Shown: positions 1 through 7,800 of the stretch, piece by piece | How positions within the stretch are numbered: the stretch's first letter is position 1 | Layout: the number at the start of each line of letters is the position of its first letter | Source: Oscillospiraceae bacterium | GTDB lineage: Bacteria; Bacillota; Clostridia; Oscillospirales; CAG-272 | Length of the DNA: 24,709 nucleotides | Direction: 5' to 3' | Assembly: GCA_015065205.1 (NCBI GenBank) | Contig: SVQS01000009.1 | Span: 1 to 24,709 of the forward strand | The notes under the pieces: model-generated | The model's database searches: none | What the model was told of the DNA's origin: nothing | Seen by the model: only the letters and a program-made list of their open reading frames with translations | Position numbers and translations under genes: made by a program

Positions 1-17
1 CAAATGTTTCACTCTAT

Positions 18-46
18 ACTATACCATATTTTAATGGATTTGTCAA
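18..46 (-). promoter_or_regulatory. Sigma-A promoter reading out of the left edge
   Basis: On the - strand there is TTGACA (41-46), a 17-bp spacer, and TATAGT (18-23) preceded by TG one base upstream (extended -10). Transcription would start near position 11 and run off the window, so the gene it serves is not visible. It lies just beyond the terminator of the barnase-like gene and probably opens a separate transcription unit. Confidence 0.75.
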
Positions 47-90
47 GAGAATATGCAAAAATTCGCGAAAAATTCACACAGGAAAAGGAA

Positions 91-117
91 AGAGGAAGCT
101 TACAGAAAGCTTCCTCT
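91..117 (-). terminator. Intrinsic terminator of the barnase-like gene
   Basis: An 11-bp perfect stem (91-101 with 107-117) closes a 5-nt loop, starting 10 bases past the stop codon of the - strand gene. The - strand tail is TTCCTTTT. On the + strand the stem is followed by TTTT, so it could act in both directions. Confidence 0.8.
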
Positions 118-126
118 TTTGTTTGA

Positions 127-1248
127 TTACGCTACGCGCAATTTGGTATCGATGACAGGGCAGAAGAAATAAACGATTTCCACAGTATTATGTTCTATGT
201 AAGCAACATCCATTCCGGGCAGAGGTGCAAGAACGGTTTCAACGTAGGGAGTGGGATTATAATCGTATCTGCTGGAGATCGTTCCGCCACCTGTGATGTT
301 GCCAAACATCTCACCCCAACCGCCGTAGTAGTTTAGGTACTCCTGAAAGTCATTGTAGTGGTTGTAGGTGTAAAAGAGGTAACGCTCGTTGGGATCGATG
401 ATTTGATCAAAGTTGGCATCGTAGCGGGCGTAAACGATGCGCGCCGCACCGCGCGTGATGGAATAGCCGTTGTTGTAAATTTCGGCATCGTATTTGGGGT
501 CGCAATCGGTTCCTGTGGTGCCAATGTCTATTTCGTAATAGTAAAGCTCACCGCCGCAACCGCTGATGTTAGGAAGAACGGGTTCGTAGGGGTATGTGTA
601 GGTGTCTCCCGAAAATTCGGAATGATTCAATCTAAGATATTCGCCCCACTTATTGCTGGAGGGTCTGCCGCTTTTTTGGGACGTGTAATTGGCGGGAATA
701 TCGCCAAAGGCGTAGACGTATGCGGCAACTTCTTCAAGGGTGATGTACGCGCCACCGCGATAGATTTCCATTACGGTGTCCCCATTGACGTCAACCAAAA
801 CGTAGACGTCCTCGCCAATAAAAGAGGTGACGGAATTACGAATGTATTTGCCATCCTGCATAGGGCGATTTTCAGCCACCGTAGGGGCTTGGTCGGGGGT
901 GGTCAGAGAACCCGACATAAAACCGTAGAAAGAGCGCCAATAGGCATCCTCAGCGTTCTCTGCAAGCTCGTAATCGGCATAGAACTCCTCGGGGGACATA
1001 TTCGCGTATTTGGCTTGATAATTTTCGGTTTCGTTGGGAGTATCGGATGTTGTTGTTTCCTCAGGGGAAGATGTGAGCGTTTCCTCGGGAGGAGTCGTGG
1101 CTGTTCCCAAAGGGGAGAAGGTTTCTGTTGTTTGTGTGCTTGATTCGGTAGTGGTATTGATAGTATGATCATTCTCGCAAGAGAAGAGCGGAGTGACCAT
1201 AACAGATAACACCAAAAGGAGCAGAAGTAATCGTTTTGTGATGTGCAT
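127..1248 (-). CDS. Secreted barnase-like ribonuclease lipoprotein
   Basis: 373 residues. The N-terminus is a lipoprotein signal: basic MHITKR, a hydrophobic run, then lipobox LFSC with Cys24 as the predicted lipidation site. Residues about 27-75 are a Thr/Ser/Pro/Glu-rich linker. Residues about 165-305 align by eye with barnase (microbial ribonuclease N1/T1 family). YITLEEVAAYVYAFGDIPANY matches the barnase start, and EIDI, RGAARIVY and NHYNDF match READI, RNSDRILY and DHYQTF. The four catalytic residues of barnase (Glu73, Arg83, Arg87, His102) correspond to Glu239, Arg266, Arg270 and His297. The domain is longer than barnase, with a DPK-rich insert and a C-terminal extension of about 65 residues. 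No barstar-like inhibitor gene is visible, which fits an enzyme acting outside the membrane. A GAGGTG site five bases before ATG supports the start. The call rests on motif alignment only; the substrate is inferred. Confidence 0.72.
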   Translation of the reverse strand: MHITKRLLLLLLVLSVMVTPLFSCENDHTINTTTESSTQTTETFSPLGTATTPPEETLTSSPEETTTSDTPNETENYQAKYANMSPEEFYADYELAENAEDAYWRSFYGFMSGSLTTPDQAPTVAENRPMQDGKYIRNSVTSFIGEDVYVLVDVNGDTVMEIYRGGAYITLEEVAAYVYAFGDIPANYTSQKSGRPSSNKWGEYLRLNHSEFSGDTYTYPYEPVLPNISGCGGELYYYEIDIGTTGTDCDPKYDAEIYNNGYSITRGAARIVYARYDANFDQIIDPNERYLFYTYNHYNDFQEYLNYYGGWGEMFGNITGGGTISSRYDYNPTPYVETVLAPLPGMDVAYIEHNTVEIVYFFCPVIDTKLRVA

Positions 1249-1277
1249 AAATTCACCTCGTTTGTTTCTTACCTATC

Positions 1278-1306
1278 ATTATAGCATGAAAAAGGGGGGA
1301 AGTCAA
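1278..1306 (-). promoter_or_regulatory. Extended -10 promoter of the barnase-like gene
   Basis: On the - strand: TTGACT (1301-1306), a 17-bp spacer, and TATAAT (1278-1283) preceded by TGC. The leader is about 25 nt and ends in ACGAGGTGA before the start codon. Box sequences, spacing and Shine-Dalgarno context closely match those of the neighbouring TPE-repeat lipoprotein gene. Confidence 0.85.
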
Positions 1307-1587
1307 GATTTGATATAAAAAACGGGGCTGATTCATTTAGCGCAGAACAAAAGCCACTCTTACAAACAAAGATAAAGACCAACTAAAAATATAGCTTGGG
1401 GTTTTTAATATGTCGAAATCCGCCGAAAAAATTCGGCGGATTTCCTCATTTTATGTGGTTTTTTAGTCGCGTTTTGGCTCTCTAGCGTACCTTTTTTGTA
1501 CGCCGACGATACCCAAACCACGCCTTCTGCATCTGAATGACTCGGCCCCGTAAAATTTAAATTATGAAGTGAGTCGCCCCAGTATTC
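1307..1587. other. Intergenic region between the two lipoprotein genes
   Basis: The full gap between coding regions is 1249-1587. Apart from the promoter at 1278-1306 it holds a 12-bp hairpin (1416-1443), a weaker 6-bp inverted repeat (1485-1490 with 1498-1503), and GACTC/GAGTC arms around an AT-rich core near 1540-1574. I find no coding region and no clear terminator with a U-tract for the gene ending at 1588. Confidence 0.5.
1416..1443. terminator. Hairpin, possible weak terminator
   Basis: A perfect 12-bp stem (1416-1427 with 1432-1443) has a 4-nt A loop (U loop on the - strand). On the - strand it lies 145 bases past the TPE-repeat gene and lacks a U-tract (CGACATATT follows). It may terminate weakly or protect the 3' end of the transcript. 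Confidence 0.35.
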
Positions 1588-4500
1588 TTACTCTGCGCCA
1601 TCAATTGTAATGGACAAAATGTAGAACGCTTTGCTGGAAGTTTGTGTGTAAGTAAGAACGATTTCTCCGGAAAGAAGAGTAGCCGATTCAAAAGTGTAAT
1701 CGGTAGCGTTTTTTGTCAAAGTAATGGTTTCACCAATTTGTACACCACCAACAGTAACGGTAAGGGTGCCTTTGATATCGCTTGCACCGCAAGTGTTGAT
1801 AAGAAGCTTGGTAACATTGCTTACCGACTCAGAAGTGATGGTCATGTTTGTGTAAGGCTTCTTAGAGGATCCGAGTTGCTGTCCTTTACCGTTTTGAGAA
1901 TCAAATCCCCAGTATTCTCCATCACCATCGAGAGTCCAGTTGAGGTCGCCAAGTTTTTGTGTTCCGTTTTCAGAAAATATTGTTTTCTCAAAGATGTAGT
2001 TGTATTGAGTAGTGGTGTCGGCGGGAGTATCGGGGGTGGATTCCTCGGGAGTAGTCTCTTCAGGTTCTGCAGGAGTGGTTACTTCGGGAGTAGTCTCTTC
2101 AGGCTCTGCAGGAGTAGTCTCTTCAGGAGTGGTTTCCTCGGGAACTTCGGGTTGAGCAGTTCCGTTGGCGTAAACAGTGATGCTATCAACTCTAACCTGA
2201 CCATCGGAGAGGGTAAAGCTGAAAGTATCAACTGCTTCGGCAAGAGTTATCGTTACATTTTTGCCGTCAGCAACAGCGTTAACACCTGCAGCAGCAAGAG
2301 ATTTTTGGCAAGAGGTTGCGTAAGAAGCAGAGTCGCAGGTGATCACAATTGTGGTCATACCGGGATAGGCAATGATCAATTCGGAGTTCTTATAGAAACG
2401 AGCGGGATCAGCGTAATCGGCAACAGCATTGGTGGAACCACCTTTGTTGTTGGTAATCGTAATGCCGTTTTGTTCCCAAACTTGTACAGAGTCGTTAAAC
2501 TCGGTGCGGTTGGCCTTATCAGCAAAGCTGATGGTTGCTTCTGTTTGAGTAGGAGTATCGGGGGTAGTCTCCTCGGGAGTAGATTCCTCGGGAGTAGATT
2601 CCTCGGGAGTAGATTCCTCGGGAGTAGATTCCTCGGGAGTAGATTCCTCGGGGGTAGACTCTTCGGGAGTGGACTCTTCGGGGGTAGATTCCTCGGGAGT
2701 AGATTCTTCGGGAGTGGACTCTTCGGGAGTGGACTCTTCGGGAGTGGACTCTTCAGGAGTAGACTCTTCGGGAGTAGACTCTTCGGGAGTGGATTCTTCG
2801 GGAGTGGACTCTTCGGGAGTGGACTCTTCAGGAGTAGACTCTTCGGGAGTAGACTCTTCGGGAGTAGATTCTTCGGGAGTGGACTCTTCGGGGGTAGATT
2901 CCTCGGGAGTAGATTCCTCGGGAGTAGTCTCCTCGGGAGTTGCTGCGGTGTGAGCAACGATCCAAGCGTTCTTAATTTGAGGACCGTTGTAGTTACCAAC
3001 TACAGCGTAAAGAGTAACGGTGTCACCTGCAACGGGCTTAACGGTGAGAGCATCGTAACGAATTTCGCCGTCTGCGCTGTAAGTACCGTAAACGTAAATG
3101 GAATTGCCATTTTCGTCCACAATGTACATATTACCATAGGTGTTGTGCTTGATTTCCTTAACAACACCGGTAATATAGTACTTGCCTGCGGTAGTGGTGT
3201 CGTGCGCCTTGGATTCGCCAAGAGCGATAGCCTCTTCGATGGAGAGGGTGGAATCAGCTGCAGGTTCGTCAATTGCGGGAGTGTCGGGAGTGGTTTCTTC
3301 GGGAGTTGTTGTTTCGGGTTCATCGGGAAGCAAGCTTTCATCGCAGATGATTTCAATCTTGCTGAATCGGGTTTGCTTAGCGTTGGAGAACTCAAAGGAG
3401 GTTGTAGCGGTAAGAGATACGGTAACAACCTTACCGTCAGCGGTTGCAGAAGCACCGGCAGCAGTTACACTGTTAACGAGTTCGGTTGCATAGTCGTTAC
3501 TGGTGCAAGTGAATATCAGCTTAGTAAATGCCTTATCGGTAGTGCCTACAATCGTAAACTTGGTGCCTTGGTAGCAACGGAAGTGATCTGTATCAGTGAT
3601 TCTGATAGCGGTGGAGGAAGCATCCTTATAAACAACAATATTAAAGGTTTCGGTTGCCCAAGAAATGCTCAAAGCATCGTCTGCAAGAACGCCGCTTGCA
3701 GCGGTGATGTTGAGGGTTTCATTTACGGGAGCATCGGGGATTGCAGGGGTATCGGGAGTGGACTCTTCGGGAGTAGACTCTTCAGGAGTGGACTCTTCAG
3801 GAGTGGACTCTTCAGGAGTAGACTCTTCAGGAGTAGATTCCTCGGGAGTAGTTACTTCAGGAGTTGTAACTTCGGGGTCTTCGGGAAGAGTTGCTTCGGT
3901 AGTGTAAACTGTGATGCTATCAACTCTAATTTGTCCGTCAGAGAGGATAAAACCGAAGGAATTTACTGCTTCAGCAAGAGTGATTGTTACAATCTTACCC
4001 TCAACAACTGCGTTGACACCTGCGGCAGCAAGAGAGTTTTGGCAAGAAGTTGCGTAAGAGGCATTGTTGCACGCGATAACAATTTTGGTCATGCCGGGAT
4101 AGGCAATGATCAATTCGGAGTTCTTATAGAAGCGTGCGGGGTTTGCGTAATCGGCGATATTGCTACCGGATGCTTTATTATTGGTAACAGTGATGCCGTT
4201 TTGTTCCCAAACTTGTACAGAGGCGTCAAATTCGGTGCGGTTTGCAGCATCGGCAAAGCTGATAGTAGCTTCTTCTTCGACAGGAGTATCAGGAGTAGTC
4301 ACTTCGGGAGTAGTTACTTCGGGAGTAGTTACTTCGGGAGTGGTTACTTCGGGAGTAGTCACTTCGGGAGTAGTCACTTCGGGAGTAGTCACTTCGGGAG
4401 TAGTTACTTCGGGAGTGGTCACTTCGGGAGTGGTTACTTCGGGGGTGGTTACCTCAGGAGTGGTTACCTCAGGAGTGGTTACTTCGGGAGTAGTCACTTC

Positions 4501-4692
4501 GGGAGTCGTAACTTCAGGAGAAGTGGTTGCTTCGGGAGTGGTTTCTGCAGGGGGAGTTGCTACGGGGGTGGTAGCGGTGGGAGTGGTCTCTTTAGAAGAA
4601 GACTTCTTAAAAATAGAGTCGCAGGAGCAGAGAGATGTAGCCACAAGAGCTATCACCAAAAAGAAGAGCAGAAAATGTTTCGTTGTACGCAT
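1588..4692 (-). CDS. Modular surface lipoprotein with Thr-Pro-Glu repeat linkers
   Basis: 1034 residues from the ATG at 4692. Lipobox LCSC gives Cys24. After a Thr-rich stalk and 15 TPEVT-type pentapeptides come: module A (about 141-265, ISFADAANRTEF to RVDSITVYT); an 8-unit TPEES/TPEVT linker; a diverged module A (about 324-452); an OB-fold-like module (about 477-584, GKYYITGVV, YGNMYIVDENG, PVAGDTVTLY); 25 TPEET/TPEES pentapeptides; a second module A (about 715-842); a further TPEET linker; and a different C-terminal beta module (about 892-1034, WTLDGDGEYWGFD, GASDIKGTLTVTVGG). I see no catalytic domain, so a binding or scaffold role on the cell surface is likely. Modules A and OB also occur in the lipoprotein at 4807-8730. 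The gene has its own promoter and is not part of the upstream operon. From memory, such modules occur in secreted nuclease-associated proteins of gut bacteria; this is unchecked. Confidence 0.85.
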   Translation of the reverse strand: MRTTKHFLLFFLVIALVATSLCSCDSIFKKSSSKETTPTATTPVATPPAETTPEATTSPEVTTPEVTTPEVTTPEVTTPEVTTPEVTTPEVTTPEVTTPEVTTPEVTTPEVTTPEVTTPEVTTPEVTTPEVTTPDTPVEEEATISFADAANRTEFDASVQVWEQNGITVTNNKASGSNIADYANPARFYKNSELIIAYPGMTKIVIACNNASYATSCQNSLAAAGVNAVVEGKIVTITLAEAVNSFGFILSDGQIRVDSITVYTTEATLPEDPEVTTPEVTTPEESTPEESTPEESTPEESTPEESTPEESTPDTPAIPDAPVNETLNITAASGVLADDALSISWATETFNIVVYKDASSTAIRITDTDHFRCYQGTKFTIVGTTDKAFTKLIFTCTSNDYATELVNSVTAAGASATADGKVVTVSLTATTSFEFSNAKQTRFSKIEIICDESLLPDEPETTTPEETTPDTPAIDEPAADSTLSIEEAIALGESKAHDTTTAGKYYITGVVKEIKHNTYGNMYIVDENGNSIYVYGTYSADGEIRYDALTVKPVAGDTVTLYAVVGNYNGPQIKNAWIVAHTAATPEETTPEESTPEESTPEESTPEESTPEESTPEESTPEESTPEESTPEESTPEESTPEESTPEESTPEESTPEESTPEESTPEESTPEESTPEESTPEESTPEESTPEESTPEESTPEESTPEETTPDTPTQTEATISFADKANRTEFNDSVQVWEQNGITITNNKGGSTNAVADYADPARFYKNSELIIAYPGMTTIVITCDSASYATSCQKSLAAAGVNAVADGKNVTITLAEAVDTFSFTLSDGQVRVDSITVYANGTAQPEVPEETTPEETTPAEPEETTPEVTTPAEPEETTPEESTPDTPADTTTQYNYIFEKTIFSENGTQKLGDLNWTLDGDGEYWGFDSQNGKGQQLGSSKKPYTNMTITSESVSNVTKLLINTCGASDIKGTLTVTVGGVQIGETITLTKNATDYTFESATLLSGEIVLTYTQTSSKAFYILSITIDGAE
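2566..2940 (-). repeat. 25 tandem 15-bp units encoding TPEET/TPEES
   Basis: 375 bp of uninterrupted 15-bp units. The first and last encode TPEET; the 23 between encode TPEES. Units differ only at synonymous positions (for example TCC/TCT and GAA/GAG), and the variants recur in blocks. It forms a flexible acidic linker between the OB-like module and the second module A. Confidence 0.95.
3760..3879 (-). repeat. 8 tandem 15-bp units encoding TPEES/TPEVT
   Basis: Six TPEES units (3760-3849), one TPEVT and one DPEVT unit in frame, forming a shorter linker between module A and its diverged copy. It is the same repeat family as the tract at 2566-2940. Confidence 0.9.
4037..4155 (-). repeat. 119-bp perfect direct repeat, copy 1
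   Basis: Identical base for base to 4952-5070. It lies in the first module A of the TPE-repeat lipoprotein. Identity breaks at the base on either side of each copy. A third, less identical copy of the module lies around 2290-2420. Confidence 0.93.
4297..4521 (-). repeat. 15 tandem 15-bp units encoding TPEVT
   Basis: 225 bp: one SPEVT unit followed by 14 TPEVT units, directly after the lipoprotein stalk. It would hold the first folded module away from the membrane. Synonymous variants (GTA/GTG, ACT/ACC) are interspersed. Confidence 0.95.
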
Positions 4693-4697
4693 AAAAA

Positions 4698-4704
4698 TCA
4701 CCTC
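4698..4704 (-). promoter_or_regulatory. Ribosome binding site deciding the start at 4692
   Basis: GAGGTGA lies five bases before ATG at 4692. A GTG codon at 4701 is in frame but sits inside this Shine-Dalgarno sequence, so it cannot be the start. The protein begins MRTTKHF. Confidence 0.9.
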
Positions 4705-4726
4705 GTTTTTTTATTGTTACCCACCT

Positions 4727-4755
4727 ATTATAGCACCGCCATAATGAAAAGTCAA
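4727..4755 (-). promoter_or_regulatory. Extended -10 promoter of the TPE-repeat lipoprotein gene
   Basis: On the - strand: TTGACT (4750-4755), a 17-bp spacer, and TATAAT (4727-4732) preceded by TGC. It sits between the terminator of the upstream operon (4773-4796) and the start codon, so the gene is transcribed on its own. Confidence 0.88.
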
Positions 4756-4772
4756 TACTTTCCAACAAAAAA

Positions 4773-4796
4773 AGAACCACCCCGAAGGGTGGTTCT
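4773..4796 (-). terminator. UUCG-capped intrinsic terminator of the transporter/nuclease operon
   Basis: A 10-bp perfect stem (4773-4782 with 4787-4796) has a CCC-UUCG-GGG cap on the - strand, followed by a run of seven T. It begins 10 bases after the stop codon at 4807 and closes the operon. Confidence 0.93.
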
Positions 4797-4806
4797 AAAA
4801 TCAAAA

Positions 4807-7800
4807 TTAGTTTTGGGTGTAAACTGTAATGCTATCAACTCTAACCTGTCCGTCGGAGAGGGTAAAGGTGAAAGAATCTACTGCTTCGGCAAAGGTGATT
4901 GTTACATTTTGGCCATCAGCAACTGCGTTGGCACCTGCAGCGGAAAGAGATTTTTGGCAAGAAGTTGCGTAAGAGGCATTGTTGCACGCGATAACAATTT
5001 TGGTCATGCCGGGATAGGCAATGATCAATTCGGAGTTCTTATAGAAGCGTGCGGGGTTTGCGTAATCGGCAACAGCATTGGTGGAACCACCTTTGTTGTT
5101 GGTAACGGTGATGCCATTTTGTTCCCAAACCTGGATTTCGGAGGTGAACTCAGTGCGATTTCCCTTATCAGCAAAGCTGATGGTTGTGCTTGCGCCAGTT
5201 TCGGGGGTGCTGGGGGTGTTGGGAGTGCTGGGAGCTGCAGCGGTGTGAGCAGTGATCCAAGCGTTTTTAATTTGAGCGCCATTGTAGTTACCAACAACGC
5301 CGTAAAGTGTAACGGTATCACCTGCAACAGGCTTAACGTCCATAGCGTCGTATCTAGCGGAACCGTCTGCGCTGTAAGTGCCGTAAACGTAAATGGAGTT
5401 GCCATTTTCGTCTACAATGTACATGTTACCATAAGTGGTGTGCTTGATTTCCTGAACAACACCGGTTACATAGTACTTACCAGTGGTAGTGGTGTTGTGA
5501 GCCATAGAGTCGCCGAGGGTAACAGCACCTACGATGGTGAGCGTAGAATCTGCTGCGGGTTCATCGGGAGTCTCGGGAGCGGGAGTGGTTTCTTCGGGTT
5601 GTTCAACCAATTCACCGTAAACGAATGCATCGGTGGAAACGGGAACGAGATAGAACGCACCGTTGTATTGGGAAATGATACCGGTTACGTCAGCGGAGTA
5701 ACCTTTCTTTGCAGCGTGTGCTGCGATGAAAGCATCCTTATCAGCTGTATTGAAACCGAGGGTGGAGGAGGAGATGCGGAGATAAGCTTCCTTATCGCCA
5801 ATCTTGAAGTACAAGTAACCGCTACCAGTGTTTTGACCGCCGATTACAATGCCCTTAATGGTAACGAGTAGGGCTTGCTTGCCTACGAGAGCCTCATCCT
5901 TCATATCGGTTGCATTCTTGAAGATTTCGGTGTAGTCAACAGGAGCTACGGGAGTCTTTTCGCTGGAAACGACGGTAACAGTCATGCCATTTTCGCTAGG
6001 CTTAATTTCGTGAGTGCCATAGTGAATAGCCTTTACACCGCCTTCAATGCTAACGGTCATGCCGATTTCGATTTTGAGGTCAGCAATCGGATCTTGAGTC
6101 ATGCCGTAGATGTAGTAAGCGCCGCCGTTTGCATCTTGTACGAAGAGGCAGTTGTAGCTGCTGCCTGCAGACTTAGAAACGATACCGGTAACAACAACGT
6201 TAACAAGCTTGGAGAGAGCTTCGCCATCTTGTGCAGCAATATAATCTTCGTAAGTCAAGGGTTGATCAGGATCAGTGGGAGTAGAGGGGGTAGTTTCTTC
6301 AGGCTCTACAGAGGGTTTTCCAACGATCCAACCGTTTTTAACTTGAGGGGTTCCGTTGTATTGACCAACAATACCGTAAACGGTAATGGTTTCGCCTGCA
6401 ACGGGCTTAACCTCGAGAGCATCGTAACGGGTGTTGCCATCTTCGCTCCAAGTACCGTAAACAGTAAGGATGTTGCCTGCATCATCCTTAATTTTCATGT
6501 TACCGTATTGGGTGTTGTAAACCTCGGTAATAACACCGGTTACGTAGTACTTACCTTCGGTGTAGACGTTGTGTGCTTTGGATTCGCCGATAGCGATTGC
6601 TTGCTCGATTGTGATGGTGGAATCTGCAGCGGGTTCGCCAACGGGCTTAAAGATAGTAATGGTGAATTCCTTGGTCTCGGTTACGTCACCGAAGGTGATG
6701 GTAGCCGTCAGGATAACGGTTTGGTCATCCTTTTGTTGGGTAACTTTGAGGGTATCGCCCTCAACAACTGCAAATTCGCTGTTGGAAGCCCAAGAAATTT
6801 CAACTTGCGCGAAAGTAGAACCGAAGATGGGAAGCTCAAACTCGCCGGCTCTCTTGTATTCTGTGGCAATGGTGAGAGCCTCTTTTTCAGTTGCTACCTT
6901 ACTAGCATCGCTTTCCGCAGACACGTCAATCAGCGTTGCGAAACGAGCAACAAAGCTGGTGCTGTTGGATGCGTAACTGATTTTGGAAAGGCTAAAGGTT
7001 TGGAACTCATTATAAGCACCAATGTAGTAGGTGTCTTCCTTGGGCTCGCCGTTTTCGTTCTTAATGGTGAGTTTTGTGGTGGGGGTATTGTGCTCGGCGT
7101 TGAAGGTCCATACATTCGCTTCTTTTTGGTGAATGCTGAGCTTCAGGTTTGCAACCTCGGAGCCATCAGTCTTAGTGCCTACATAAGCAACGATATAGGT
7201 CTTGATGGTGCCATCCATAAAGTAGAGATAGTATTCGCCATCCTTACCTTCTACAGGCTCAAAGCCAACGTCAACAGCCTCTGTGGGGTTGGTGGTGGTT
7301 CCGAGATAGTAGGTGTTTTCCATTAAGCCTGCAAAGTACAGAGTCTGGCCGATTTTGTTTTGCTTCAGGAAGTATTTATATCCGGTGTTGGCTGCGGGAG
7401 CAGTAACGATTTGAGGAATGATGGTGGGAGCAGCTGCGATAGTAACTTCGTAAGAAGCGGTATCAGAAGCTTCGCCCTGGGTCAAGGTAGCGGTCAAGGT
7501 TACCTTAACTTCTTCGTCGGGAAGGCTAACTACCAGCTTGCCGTTCTCAACCTTTGCATACTCATTCTCGGATACAGACCAAGAAATCGTAACATCCTTA
7601 TAAAGCTGAGGAGCGGTAACGAGATCGATAGTGCCTGCCTCGGTAATGGTAGTGTTAACCTTATCCTTGAGCAGTTCCTTTTCAAATGCAACCTGCTCAG
7701 CGGGAGTACGATCTGCAACTACAAAGTTGGAGAATGCATTCTCATTGAGAGGAATGATGTAGATGTTGTTACTATAAATGGAAACAAAGCCGGTGATGTC

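Noticed and set aside
1485..1503. GCGTAC/GTACGC inverted repeat as a terminator
   Set aside because: The stem is only 6 bp and the T-run is in the loop, not after the stem.
2566..2940. Regular short repeats that could suggest a CRISPR array
   Set aside because: The 15-bp units are contiguous, without spacers, are in frame and encode a pentapeptide linker.
1642..5871. A 1409-codon open frame on the + strand, antisense to both modular lipoproteins
   Set aside because: It has no ribosome site or promoter, runs across a terminator and an intergenic region, and reads as low-complexity Gly/Ser/Phe/Leu repeats mirrored from the TPE tracts. The - strand frames have signal peptides, promoters and recognisable modules.
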